Part shown: piece after piece, positions 45,156 to 56,190 of the stretch
Layout: each line of letters starts with the position of its first letter
Numbering within the stretch: the first letter of the stretch is position 1
Origin: Heloderma charlesbogerti
Taxonomy: Eukaryota; Chordata; Lepidosauria; Squamata; Helodermatidae
Direction: 5' to 3'
NCBI GenBank assembly: GCA_026122225.1
Contig: JANEZZ010000986.1
Span: 596,001-660,000 of the forward strand
DNA: 64,000 bases
Translations under genes and position numbers: made by a program
The notes under the pieces: model-generated
The model's input: the letters and a program-made list of their open reading frames with translations, nothing else
What the model was told of the DNA's origin: nothing
The model's database searches: none

Positions 45156-45352
45156 GGGAAGGACTGCAGCTCAGTAGTAGAGTGCATGCTTTGTATGTTA
45201 AAGGTCCAGGTTCAGTTCCACCATCTTCAGGAACTGGGATGGGGAAAGACTCCTGTTTAAGACCCCGGAGAGCTGCTGACAGCCAGTGTATAGACAATAT
45301 TCAGCTAGATGGACCAATGGCCTGAATAGATATAAGGCAGCTTCCTGTGTTA
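45156..45352 (+). mobile_element. tRNA-Ala-headed SINE
   Basis: The head resembles tRNA-Ala: GCAGCTCAGTAGTAGAG (box A region), CATGCTTTGTATGT (anticodon-loop region) and GGTCCAGGTTCAGTTCC (box B region). The body is GACCCCGGAGAGCTGCTGAC, then AGCTAGATGGACCAATGGCC and a LINE-like end AAGGCAGCTTCCTGTG. Changes in the acceptor stem and a missing 3' half show it is a SINE, not a tRNA gene. Confidence 0.8.
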
Positions 45353-45778
45353 TCTGTTAGGAGTTACCTATCATTTTTTCCCACAGAGAAAGAGAACATC
45401 TAATCTTTAGAGGAACAAACTCCAAAGCCTAGAGATCTGTGCTTGGATTCTGACTTCAACCATGGTTAGCCATATTAGGCTTCTGTTGCCCAATTTTATT
45501 AGTAGTTATACCTTTTCAAACTTAGATGCTTCTGCTTTGGGGTAGATCCAAGTTAGCTAGCAATAGAACAGAAAACAGCAGGAACATTGCCATGACCCTA
45601 ATCCTGAGATATCCTGACTCTGGCCAGAGGAGGAGGAATCAACAAGATCAGATGGACCAGTAATGAAAGCTGCAAAGGTGCTGGGTCCTGATATCAAGCC
45701 TGAACTGGAGCCAGAGCCTGACCCTTTCAGCTGGGAGCACTTTGAAGCAGCAATCCACAAAATGGGACTGCCAGGGAC
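45353..45778. other. unassigned
   Basis: No gene recognised. A small frame around 45663-45780 (GPDIKPELEPEPDPFSW) resembles a degraded retroelement linker but cannot be assigned. Confidence 0.3.
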
Positions 45779-46178
45779 TAAGGATGTAAAATGGATTGTG
45801 CAAAACCTGTTCTGCCTGTGTTTCTCAGATTGTCAGGCGCCATTCGTCATCTACCCATCCATGGAATCAGATTTTTTTTTGGTTTGCCAAATTTGATTTT
45901 CCAAATCGGCACATGTGAAAATGCACAAATCCCCCCAAAATGTGCATTTTCACACTTTAGCCTATGGGGGGAAATGCACATTTTTGGCTGGAGTTCTTTA
46001 TTTTGTGTATTTTTCAATGACAAAATTTGTGCAAAATTCGGTAAGGTTAGAAAACCGGTCTGCAAGTGCTCAGAATCCTCCCAACAGGGGAGAGGCCAGT
46101 CTGCTGCAGAATCTGCAGGTTGGATTCATAAAAATCCAAACTCATTTGGTTCCAATGTGGATTTCTCTGACATCCCTA
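45779..46178 (-). mobile_element. Ac-like hAT with perfect 8-bp duplication
   Basis: A 400-bp element starting TAAGGATGTAAAATGG and ending TTTCTCTGACATCCCTA, the same left end (reversed) as the array family. The perfect duplication CCAGGGAC flanks it (45771-45778 and 46179-46186). The interior holds a foldback (AAAATGCACAAATCCCCCC region against a GGGGGGAAATGCACATTTTT region) and the CAGTCTGCTGCAGAATCTGC block also found in 35930-36455. No TACGTA palindromes. Confidence 0.85.
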
Positions 46179-46186
46179 CCAGGGAC

Positions 46187-46728
46187 TACACCCCATGAAC
46201 CAGATTCCTATGCAGGACCATCCCCTCTACCCCATGGGCTTCACACTCCCTGATGCCTGCTCACCACAGGTGGAAATTAGCAGAGAGGCATAGGAGTGCC
46301 AGACTCCAGGCTGGAGATCTATCCCTTTAATGCCCTCTACTTCTCATGAAAGGGGTGGAGCCTGGGAGGCCTAGTCATACCCAAGAGGAGAATGTAAGGG
46401 ATCAGTGGAGTTCCAGATATTGCAGGAAAAGGCTGCTAACTTAAAGCTGTCCAGGATCCTCTGCTACCTGACTGACTCATTCCCCTGAGGTGGTCTCTTG
46501 TGCAATGGAGGCTCCCATGCATGGTCAGGACAGGACAAGCACCCCTTAAATTAATAAATAATGATCAATTAAAATATATATTACACCAAAATAACTTTTA
46601 ATGGTTTATTAACAATGGAGTTACAAAAACAATGCCAAATGCACTAAAACCAAATCAGTGGTACAAAGGTAAGTGCAGTAAAACAAGGCCATTCAGGAAA
46701 ACAGGTTCGAACAGGATACAACATGGAG

Positions 46729-46759
<31 letters not shown>

Positions 46760-47136
46760 AGAAAATAAAGCCCACAACAGTTCAATAGTCCAACTGTTAT
46801 AAACTGTATGGCTCAGCAGAAGGCCAGTTGCCAGGCCCATTTCATGAAGACTTAAGCCCCCTTCACACATGGATCATATGAAGGAGACTCTTATGTAGAA
46901 AAGAGCTGTTGAGCTCTGGCTCTGGCACATCTTGAGGTCACATGATCCCATTGGCTCTGGCCCCAACATCTAAAAGTCTGTAAGGGAAAGCTTACAGATT
47001 GGGGTTCCAGTACACAGAGAAACTCTGTGCATATTGAAGTCTACATGCATAGGCTTTCCTTCGCAGTCATCCACGCTTAATGTGTGGATGTCAGAGACAT
47101 GTCCAGCTGTGCCACATGACCTCAGCCTCATTCAAC
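46187..47136. other. unassigned
   Basis: No gene recognised. A (GA)n run lies at 46731-46760. Confidence 0.35.
46731..46760. repeat. (GA)n microsatellite
   Basis: About 14 GA dinucleotides. Confidence 0.9.
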
Positions 47137-47145
47137 ACATAATGT

Positions 47146-48148
47146 CATCATCATCATGGCGATCACTTGTGACCGAGTAAGATTGTCTTCCAAGAGTAGA
47201 GTCTTAACAGTGGGTCTGCAGTTGGCTGTGAAGGCCGATTCTGGATCCACACAGCCTCCCACAGTGAGGACATAGGTTTCCAGGTGGAAGGCGGTCACGG
47301 TGTGGGTTTGCTTGATGTGCCTTCCGCTGAGCTTGTTTCTCCCTTTCGCCCAGTACTCGTGCTTCTTCAGAGGCCATAGCGCCTTTAATATAGGCTGACC
47401 TCCACTTGGAACGCTCATGGGTTAGAGCTCCCCAGTTCTCAATGCTTATGTTACATTTTCTTAGATTAGCTTTGAGAACATCTTTAAATCTCTTTTGCTG
47501 TCCACCAATATTCTGTTTTCCATTCATAAGTTGGGAATAAAGTAGCTGCTTTGGGAGACAATGATCAGGCATTCAAACAACATGGCCAGTTAGTGAAGTT
47601 GATGTTGGAGAATCATTGTTTCAACGCTGGTGGTCTTTGCTTCTTCCAGTATGCTCACATTAGTCTGTCTTCCCAAGTAATGTGCAGAATTTTTTGGAGG
47701 CAGCATTGATGGAATCTTTCGAGAAGTTGGAAGTGGAGTTTATAGATGGTCCATGTTTCACAGGTGTACAGCAAGGTCGGTAGTACAATGGCTTTGTAAA
47801 CAAGCATTTTAGTCTCCCTGCAAATGTCCCAATCCTCGAACACTCTATGCTTCATTTGGGAGAATGTTACAGTTGCAGAGCTCAGACGATGCTGAATTTC
47901 AGCATCAATGCCAGCTTTTGTGGAGAGATGGCTGCCAAGATAAGAGAAGTGATCAACATTTTCCAGCATCACACCGTTAAGCTGGATTGATGGCACTATA
48001 GAGGGATTGGTTTGTGCTTGCTGGTAAAGCACTTTGGTTTTTTTGATGTTAAGCGAGAGGCTGAGCTTTTTATATGCTTCTGCGAAGATGTTTAGGATAG
48101 TTTGGAGATCTTCCTCTGAATGTGCGCAGATTACGTTATCATCAGCAT
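47146..48148 (-). mobile_element. non-LTR LINE with C-terminal zinc finger, 3' part
   Basis: Minus-strand LINE, flanked with its other part by ACATAATGT (47137-47145 and 50719-50727). Reading leftward from 48148: ADDNVICAHSEEDLQTIL (the RT YADD box, cut at its first residue), LSLNIKKTKVLYQQ, YLGSHLSTKAGIDAEIQHRL and KAIVLPTLLYTCETWTIY. A second frame (47204-47572) gives MPDHCLPKQLLYSQLMNGKQ, FKDVLKANLRKCNISIENW and a C2H2-like finger CPHCGRLCGSRIGLHSQLQTH. The 3' tail is a short ATG repeat. The arrangement fits the I/Ingi-Vingi or L2 groups; the clade is not settled by eye. It is joined at 48149 to palindrome element F. Confidence 0.75.
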
Positions 48149-48839
48149 TAGGGATGGCGGAGAATTCCACCACGGATTTCAGTGAGGCTGAATGCACTGG
48201 AATTCGGCCCCCCAAAACCCGTGGTGGAACAGCCTCCCACCCCCTGCCACCCTGTGGAATCCCCCCTGGGATGAAGCTTACCTGGGGCAGATGTTCCGGC
48301 AGCAGCTCCGGCGGTGGCTCCAGTGGCGGCGGCGGCGGCAGCTGGTCTCTCAGCCGGCTGCTGCGGCCGCAAATGGCGGCTGCCATAGTGGCCGCCATTT
48401 GCATCCTGCCAGGCTGCCGTGATAGGCTACGTAAGTATTTACATAGCCTATCATGGCAAAGAGAAGGGGCACAAATGGCGGCCACTATGCCATTTGTGTG
48501 GCTGCCTTTACCGTGATAGGCTACATAAATACTTACGTAGCCTATCACGGAAAGAGCAGTGGCGCAAACGGCGTAGTGGCTGCCATTTGCATGCCTGCTC
48601 TTTGCTGTGATAGGCTACATAAATACTTATATAGCCTATCATGGCAGCCTGGCAGGACACAAATGGCAGCCGCCATTTGTGTCCTCAGCAGCCTGGCCGC
48701 GGCCAGATCTCCAGCTGCGGACGGCCCTGGCTGGTGGCTCTGCGGAGCTGGCCAGAGAGGATTCCGGGGGGAGGGACGGAGCGCCTCCCCCCCCGTGAAT
48801 CACATCTGCGAAAAGGTAAGTGACTTTCGTACATCCCTA
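48149..48839 (+). mobile_element. Palindrome-array hAT element, copy F
   Basis: A 691-bp copy starting TAGGGATGGCGGAGAATTCC and ending ACTTTCGTACATCCCTA. Three P1 palindromes (about 48435, 48529, 48622) alternate with P2 units (48372-48408, 48470-48494, 48560-48590, 48658-48684). The flanks ATCAGCAT and TAAAAAAG do not match. The host LINE changes from the YADD box on the left to the linker before the RT on the right, so the region between is missing exactly at this element. AAAAGGTAAGTGACTTTCG at the right end is a consensus-like donor facing out. Confidence 0.88.
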
Positions 48840-50718
48840 TAAAAAAGCCCTGTGCATCATGGACATCTGCAAGATGCTGGATTTCTTGAGCTTTCTTTAT
48901 CCACCAGGTGTTCTTAAGTTCTCTAGTTCTTCTTTGGACCTCAGCCTTTGCACTGGCGTGGATTTTTTTCTTAGCGGCACAGTTGATGTCTTTTTGCCAT
49001 ATTTGGAAGGCTTTCCTTTTCTTATCAATAATATGTTCAATCTCCCTATCATTTTCATCAAACCAATCCTGATGTTTCTTAGTTTGGTATCTGATAGTTT
49101 GTTCACAGGCTGTGATAATGGTCTTCTGTCTATTCCAGTGTTCCTCGACATTTCCAGGGCTTTCCATAGGTAGATGTTCCTTGAGAGTTGTTTGAAAGCA
49201 GGCTTGCTTAATAGGATCTTGAAGGGCTTGGGTGTTGATTTTACATCTTAGTTTTCTTCCTTGGAGCCTACGTTGAGGGACAATTCTTAATGGCCATTGT
49301 AGAGCAAATTAATCGGTGGTCTGTCCAGCAGTCGTCAGCACTCGTCATGGCTCTAGTGAGGAGTACATCACAATGATCTCTAGCACGGACAATTACATAG
49401 TCTAAGAGATGCCAGTGCTTCGACTGAGGATGCTTCCATGATGTTTTAAATTTATTTTTCTGGTGAAAGAGTAGGTTGGTAATAACAAGATTATGCTCTG
49501 CACATTTAGTCAGAAGTAAAATTCCATTCTGGTTACTATTGCTGACTCATTCTTTCCCATGATCCCCAGCCACAAATCAAAATCACACCCAACTCTTGCA
49601 TTGAAATTGCCCAGGAGGATAATTTTATCCTCCTTAGGTATCTCTGATAAGATGGTGTCCAGCTGGGAGTAAAATTTTTCTTTGATGTCTTCATCAGCAT
49701 CTAATGTTGGTGCATAGGCACTTAAAATAGTTGCCTGCTGGTTTTTGGCAAGTTTTATTCGAAGGGTTGAGAGTCGTTCATTAATGCCAGTAGGAACTTC
49801 TGACAAGAGCTCTATAAGATCATTTTTAATAGCAAAGCCTACTCCATGTATTCATCGTTCTTGTTCAGGCAGTCCTTTCCAGAAGAAGGTATAACCTCCT
49901 TTTTCTTCCTTCAGTTGTCCCTCTCCTGCTCTTCGGGTTTCTTGGAGTGCTGTTATATCAGTGTTAAAACGTCTCAGCTCCCTTGCAATGATGTTCACTG
50001 TTCAGCAGTGTCTGTATATTCCATGTTCCAAAGTTCATTTGTCTTTTGCGACCGCTAAGTGGTGACCCCACTGAACACGGTAATCCAGTCAGGGAGGAGT
50101 GAGGCAGACTATGTTTAGGGCACCTTTTCTAGCCCCCTCCCGATATGGGGTGAGCAGAGTGGATCCTAAATAGGACTGCTCAGTTGTGGATACAGCTGCC
50201 AAACTACTCAACTGCCTCAGTCCTTGAGTCAGGACGACTGAATCTGTATCCACTGCCCATGTGCCAGTCCATGACTAGGGGCTTCCGGATTTCACAGTCC
50301 TGCCCTCATTGCCATTTGCCGATCACCATGGGACATTTGGTTGGTTAGGTGGATTGGAAGACTCCTGTGCGTGAATTTGTTTTATGTGTGGAGATCAGTG
50401 CACAATGATCAACACACAGTCTTCACAGAAAAAGGCTCTAATCCAATGGCATGAATAACATGATGATTCGTAGTCCTTTATCTGTTGCAGCCTTCATCCG
50501 CCTTCACAGCCGTTGTAACATACATCTTGTTATCTTCCACCTGTTCTGCCGTTGAGGACTTTCTTGGATCATTCTTTGTCTGGTTCCTTCCCCTTGACCT
50601 TACCGCCATGGGTGTCCCTGCTGAGACTACATAACTCCCGACGGCTTCGCTCACAGGGTTCATTGGAACACACAAGCCCACTTACCACAACAAGGTGACA
50701 ATCCAGCGAGTGAAGGTT
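48840..50718 (-). mobile_element. non-LTR LINE with zinc finger, 5' part (endonuclease)
   Basis: The same LINE upstream of the gap. The frame at 48685-49167 encodes the linker before the RT: RYQTKKHQDWFDENDREIEH, KRKAFQIWQKDINCAAKKK and WWIKKAQEIQHLADVHDAQG. The frame at 49510-49806 holds the endonuclease piece ATILSAYAPTLDADEDIKEK, EDKIILLGNFNARVGCD, where the GDFNA motif has GNFNA. The 5' end is near 50718 beside the duplication ACATAATGT. The RT fingers and palm before YADD are absent. A dead copy. Confidence 0.75.
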
Positions 50719-50727
50719 ACATAATGT

Positions 50728-51605
50728 TACATAAGGTTACATAATGTAACCTTCACATGATGTACACATGATGGGGGCTTTCATTATGAACCTAAAGAGT
50801 ACTTGAAAGGATCCTGATGGATGTATGGAGTTGGATCCAGACTTAGTCATAGCTAATAGTAGACATATTGAAATCAATGGGACTGACTAACTTACGTCTT
50901 ATTGATTTCCATGGGTCTACTCTAAGCATGACTAGAGCTGGATACTACCCACTAAAAACAGAAGGAGATCTCTGCTAGATCGTTGTTTTGAGTAGTGTGA
51001 CCTTGCAAAAGTGCTGCAAATGTTCCGCATTATTTGTTACTAAATAGTATTAACTATTAAGAGATCTCAAGGAGCTGTAAGCCTCGAGCGAAGGTATTAT
51101 ACAACACAAGTGAATGAGAAAACATTTTCTTTTCAAGGTATGGGATTTGGTTTCACTGAAGATACTAACTTTAAAAGAGTCACACAACTCTGTCAAATGA
51201 TTGTTTCCTCCTTTTCTTCCTGACACTGCAATATATAGGGTGGGTGGAGTGTCCACCAAGTTTCAGACATTGATGCCTGTTGTCCTGCATTCAGCATGGT
51301 GGGTCACCAAACATGCATACCTCTCATCCACGGTCCCAGAAAGATGGCTTTGCTGATGTAGCTTTCTGTTATTTCATTTTGGCATATTGAGAGCAGCTGT
51401 CACAAAACTGTATTAAGTAATTTTGAAATCTTCATGCATGACAGTGAACAGGCTTAGAGGAAGGAATGGAAGCATGCCTGGTAGCTTAGTCCCTGTCCCC
51501 ATGTATATTTGGAATAACCTGTGAAAGAACCTAGGAGTCTAAACTTCAGATGACTGGAGACTCCTGAAGAGGCAGGGTTCCTAATTGTTCATACATATCC
51601 TAGAC
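50728..51605. other. unassigned, with one small MITE
   Basis: A foldback at about 50831-50949 pairs GGATCCAGACTTAGTCAT with the complement of ATGACTAGAGCTGGATACTA, with inner arms GAAATCAATGG and TTGATTTCCATGG. Otherwise nothing recognised. Just after the LINE duplication the words ACATAATGT and ACATAAGGTT are tandemly repeated, followed by the foldback AAGGTTACATAATGTAACCTT (50734-50754). Confidence 0.45.
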
Positions 51606-51986
51606 CAGGGGTCCCCAGCCATTTTGGGTCAGTGAGCACATCTGGAATGTTGAAAGTGTGTCATCAGTGCTCTCAAAAATGGCTGCCATGGTGGGCATGG
51701 CCAGTTACAAAACACTCATTTCCCAGAAGGCAAACTGGTGAGACCAAAAGAAAAGTAACTTGCCCAAAGACCCAAGTACAAGGCAGAGGTGGGGTCTGAG
51801 GTCCAAAACATAACACCATTCTTTTGAACCCAAATTAAGATTGTGCTGGAGGACAGCATTTTACTTTGTGGTATGCCAGCATCCCAGTTTTTAAAAATAG
51901 TTTTAATAATATTTAAAAAGCAAATAAAAATCGGGAGGGGGCAGGAAGCCTGGAGAGTGCCATGGGCACCACATTGGAGACCCCAT
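51606..51986 (+). mobile_element. Charlie-like hAT remnant
   Basis: Starts CAGGGGTCCCCAGCC, the usual hAT-Charlie terminus, and ends TTGGAGACCCCAT. Flanks TCCTAGAC and TTCTAGGC agree at 6 of 8. No coding capacity. A different hAT group from the TAGGGATG elements. Confidence 0.65.
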
Positions 51987-52767
51987 TTCTAGGCTGTGTC
52001 TCCACGACAACAGAAGGAGAAGGGAAGAGTGGCTTACCTGCATTTTTCTAGGAACCACTTTTGGTTTGGTCAGGGCTCCATGTGGGTGTGCATCACACCG
52101 TTCCAACTCGCATCACATAGTATATTTTCAGGTAGGGGTTGGAGTGAACGTCATCTTAGTGGCAGGGGCTGATCAACCAATAAGAGAGGCTTCTCCCCCT
52201 CCAGGTTCTCCCCGCTCTCACCGTAAAAAAAAAAGGCACAAATTAATTATTTCCCTTCAAGCCTCATAAGCCCTTCCAGAATCAATTGCTTCCCTTCAAG
52301 CCTCTTAACCCCTTTCTAGCCCATTGGTGTGCTTGATCCCTGTAATGGAGGGGCAAATCAATTACTTCCATGTGCACATTTAGGAGACAAGCCTCATTGA
52401 GCACAATGGGAGTTACTTCTGAGTAGACACACATATGCTTGTGCTGGGAAGGAAACACCACTTGATCAGGTCAGGGAGAAAGGCACACCCCTGGGCAGGG
52501 CTAGCATACCCGAGGTCAATGCAGGGGTTGCACACAGCAACTATACCAGGGAAAACCCGACTTAAGGAAAAGAATCGGACTTCAAGCAGTCTCAGGAAAT
52601 CCGGTTTTTCCCTGATAAGCTCTGGGGTGGCTGCTGGAGGGCCACTACTTCATCTATCCCTAATGAACTCAACACGCAGCCAGCTCAGAGTAAACCGCTG
52701 GTGGAGACACGCACCTAGATGCTTACGGTTTGTATGCACATATGCTCTTCCAAACGCTATGCTGAAC
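51987..52767. other. unassigned
   Basis: No gene recognised. GTTACTTCTGAGTAGACAC near 52410 resembles common reptile MITE sequence. Confidence 0.35.
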
Positions 52768-53614
52768 TAGGGATGTCAGAGAATTCCGCCATGGATCTCA
52801 TTGAGGCCAAATGCCAAATGCATTCGGCCCCCTGAAATCCGTGGTGGAACCAAGCCCCCCCCCCCCGCGAAAGGCACACAAAACGGGACACCTACCTGCT
52901 GCTGTTCGCGCTGCTTTGCAAATGGTGGCCGTGGCCGCCATTCGCTTCTTCATTATAGCCGTGATAGGCTACATAAATACTTATGTAGCCTATCACGGCT
53001 AACGCAGGGATGTCATTTGTGTCCCTGTGGAAGCCGTGATAGGCTGCATAAGTATTTACGTAGCCTATCATGGCAAAATAAGGGAACACAAATGGTGGCA
53101 GCTATGGCGGCCTCCATTTGTGTTCCCTTTTTTTTTTGGCCGTGATAGCCTACGTAAATATTTACATAGCCTATCAAGGCAAAAGAGAGGGGCACAAGTG
53201 GTGTAGTGGCTGCCATTTGCACCCATCTCTTTTGCTGTAATAGGCTACGTAAAAATTTACGTAGCCTATCATGGCCAAAAAAAAAAGGGAACGCAAACGG
53301 CGGCCGCCGTAGCCACCATTTGCGTTCGCTGTTGTTGGTTTTTTTGCTGTGATAGGCTACGTAAATATTTTCGTAGCCTATCACAGCAAAATACAGGGAC
53401 GCAGTGGCGGTGGCTACGGCAGCCACCATTTGTGTCCCTGTGCAGGCTGCCCAGCGGCCGGATGTCCAGCTGTGGGTGGCCCTGGCCAGCGGCTCTGCGG
53501 AATCGCCATGGAGTGGAGCCGGCCGGAGAGAATTTCGGGGGAAGGGACAGAGTGCCTCCCCCCCCACCATGAATGTCACCCTTCGAAAAGGTAAATGACT
53601 TCCATACATCCCTA
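52768..53614 (+). mobile_element. Palindrome-array hAT element, copy G
   Basis: An 847-bp copy with the perfect 8-bp duplication TGCTGAAC (52760-52767 and 53615-53622). It starts TAGGGATGTCAGAGAATTCC and ends TTCCATACATCCCTA. Five P1 palindromes (about 52978, 53052, 53159, 53255, 53366) alternate with P2 units. Order and spacing are those of copy A, so A and G belong to one subfamily. A/T linkers of 5-10 bases flank the P2 units. AAAAGGTAAATGAC marks the right donor-like site, here weakened to GTAAAT. Confidence 0.93.
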
Positions 53615-54044
53615 TGCTGAACACTCATGAGGCTGGGGAAGAGACCAGTGGGAATGAGCAGCTAAAAGCCAATTCTCCCTTCTACATGAATATTTCTTGT
53701 AGCATATGAAGACATGCAGAGGGTGTTAGCAATGAAACTCATTCACTCCTTTGCCTGCCCACTTTCCTGTTAGGTTGGCGAGGAAAATAAATGTTGCACG
53801 GGGAATTGTGTTAAGCCTCCACTCTTCCTGAGGTGACCGTCTTCTTGAGTGAACAGGACAGCTTTGGACGCAACTTGGGAACAATGCCAAGGTGGTAGAG
53901 GGAGAAGTAAGCCTCCTTCCAGTATCACTACCTCCAGCATTCAGATGGCTATTTTGTATTTAAAAATAAATCCTAGCAATCATTAGTTGAGAGTTGGAAA
54001 TGCAAGCCCTACAGCATTTCTTTCAGAGCTCATGGAATGAAAAC

Positions 54045-54050
<6 letters not shown>

Positions 54051-54090
<40 letters not shown>
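54051..54090. repeat. (AG)n microsatellite
   Basis: About 20 AG dinucleotides. Confidence 0.95.
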
Positions 54091-54092
<2 letters not shown>

Positions 54093-56104
54093 GTTTAAAG
54101 CATGCTTTAAAACAGAAAGGAGCAAAATGAGAACTGCAGTGATTTCTGATCCTTTAGTCACACACACATGCATACAAAAGAAAAGCCTAAGGAGCACAGA
54201 AGCTAAAAAGCCTGGGAGCAAAAGGCTTTCACTTTAAAAGGAGGGGTGGTCAGGAGACCAGCAGGGTAAGACCTCAGGGAACAACTAAGCAAATAGTTAG
54301 ATATAAGGTCTGCAAGTTAAACAGGACTAAACTGGAGCATTGCTTTGAAGGTTAGCAATGCAATTTCATATGTAATACTAGCTTTAATGGGCATCTAGGG
54401 CAGAAACCAAAGTATAAGAGTGATGTGCTAAGAAAACCTAATCCTGAGACAATTGAGAGCCCTGGCTGCAGCACTCTGAACTGAGAGAAATTGATACAGA
54501 AACCTATCTGAGAAGCAGCTCCACAAAATTAGATTCTGTGGGGGTAATATCCTATTGGTAAATACAGGCAGCTAGCATGTTATCCATCTTCAGGGACCAG
54601 GAGCATTTAAAAACAAATGGCATCTTCATGGCTATTTCAGTGTATATGTGCATCTTATCCCACAGCTATCTGCATCAGAGGACTTGTATTTAGCTTCTGA
54701 TTTCCAGTTACAAAAAGCTGGGGCTGGTTTTTCAAGTGTTCAACACCAAAATTAGAAGCAGATTTTTGAGATGCATCTCTTCAATAGATTTCTATCAGCT
54801 AAGAACCTGTCTGATACAACACAGGAGGTGATTTTAATTTGTGACATTTTGCACTTTACAATAATTACTGTTACAAAGGTAAATGTCCTTGTTACTATTA
54901 TTTTTAAAACACACACACCAGGAAACTGACCTGCATTTGGAAACCATCATGTAATCCACAGTCTATGCATCCAACATCTGACCTAGCTTAATGGCTACGA
55001 AGTCCTGGTTCTGTCCTAGCTGCATAACTGTGATAGTTATAACAGAATAACTATCTGCTCAAGTCATATCCCAGTGGGTTTCTTCTCTGTGTCAGTTTTT
55101 CCTCTGATGAGATTATTTTGTGTCTAGATATAAATAAATACATCTGCTTGAGATCCCATCTTCCCTTTCATTAACATCACTGATAATAATGTATTTGTCC
55201 TTCAAAGCCGTGCAAATAGGATCATCCAGCTCCAGATATTAAATGCTGGCTACTCTGATTATTTTCTTTCAATCATAAATGAAATTACTCCCAGTCCTTT
55301 CTATCTTCACACCCTTTGTAAAATTCCTGGCAGTGAAAGAGATGATAGATTAAGAAATACTTGAATCACTCTCATAGCCTGTAATTAGCACATGTAGCAA
55401 AGAACTTACAGAAAACAATAATTCCTTGGTCATTTGTCTTTATTTTTGCTTTCAAGCCAACATATTTTCCTTATGATTTCATTAGCAGTCTCTCTGTAAA
55501 TGAGCTTTGAGCTTGTCAGAACCAGGTTCAAGTATTTGAGAAAATTACTTATTCTCTGATTTGTTACAGTTTCTTAAAACAAGAGGTCTTTTGTTAGGAG
55601 AAAAAAAAATCTCTCCCAAAAAGAAAAACCCTTGATTTGAGATCATGGCTCAGATTGTTTACATGGGAGATAGCATGGAATTGTCTTCTGTTCACAGCTC
55701 ACTCCTATGAACAGTTAGATGCGCTCAGGACTATTTCATTGATACTGATAGACATAGAAGCCCCTAAGTAAGCATAGTATATCTGTCCCAATTTCATATA
55801 CCTGGAGGCAGGAATGGGGAGCTTTTAGCCCAGGGGTCTAATCTAACCTATAGTGTTCTCCCATCCAGCCCATGGAAGTCCACTCCCAGGCCCTGCCCTT
55901 CTCCCAAATTTCTCTCTGTCAGTGTCCCCTCTCTCAGTGCTAGATAAAGGCAGGCTTTTTCTAGCATGGTGAGAGGAAACCCAGCCCTCCAATCAGTATC
56001 TTCATTACTGATTGGTGAGAAGACCAGGGATTCTCACCAATAGAGAGAGGCAACATTTCTCTACCACTGGGACAGGAAATCCCACTCTTCTCTGATCACG
56101 GATC

Positions 56105-56190
56105 AGGCTGAGAGGGTGTGGCTTGTCCAAGGCCATTGAACAAGCATTAGGGCTGAGTGTCCAGAGTTCTATTCACTATACCACATTGGC
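56105..56190 (-). mobile_element. MIR/CORE-SINE fragment
   Basis: The complement contains a tRNA-like ATGTGGTATAGTGAATAGAA block and CCTTGGACAAGCC, the usual MIR order (head, then CCTTGGGCAAGT). Short and old. Confidence 0.5.

Noticed and set aside
45156..45230. Functional tRNA-Ala gene
   Set aside because: Box A and box B are visible, but the acceptor stem does not pair properly and the sequence continues into a SINE body with a LINE-like tail.
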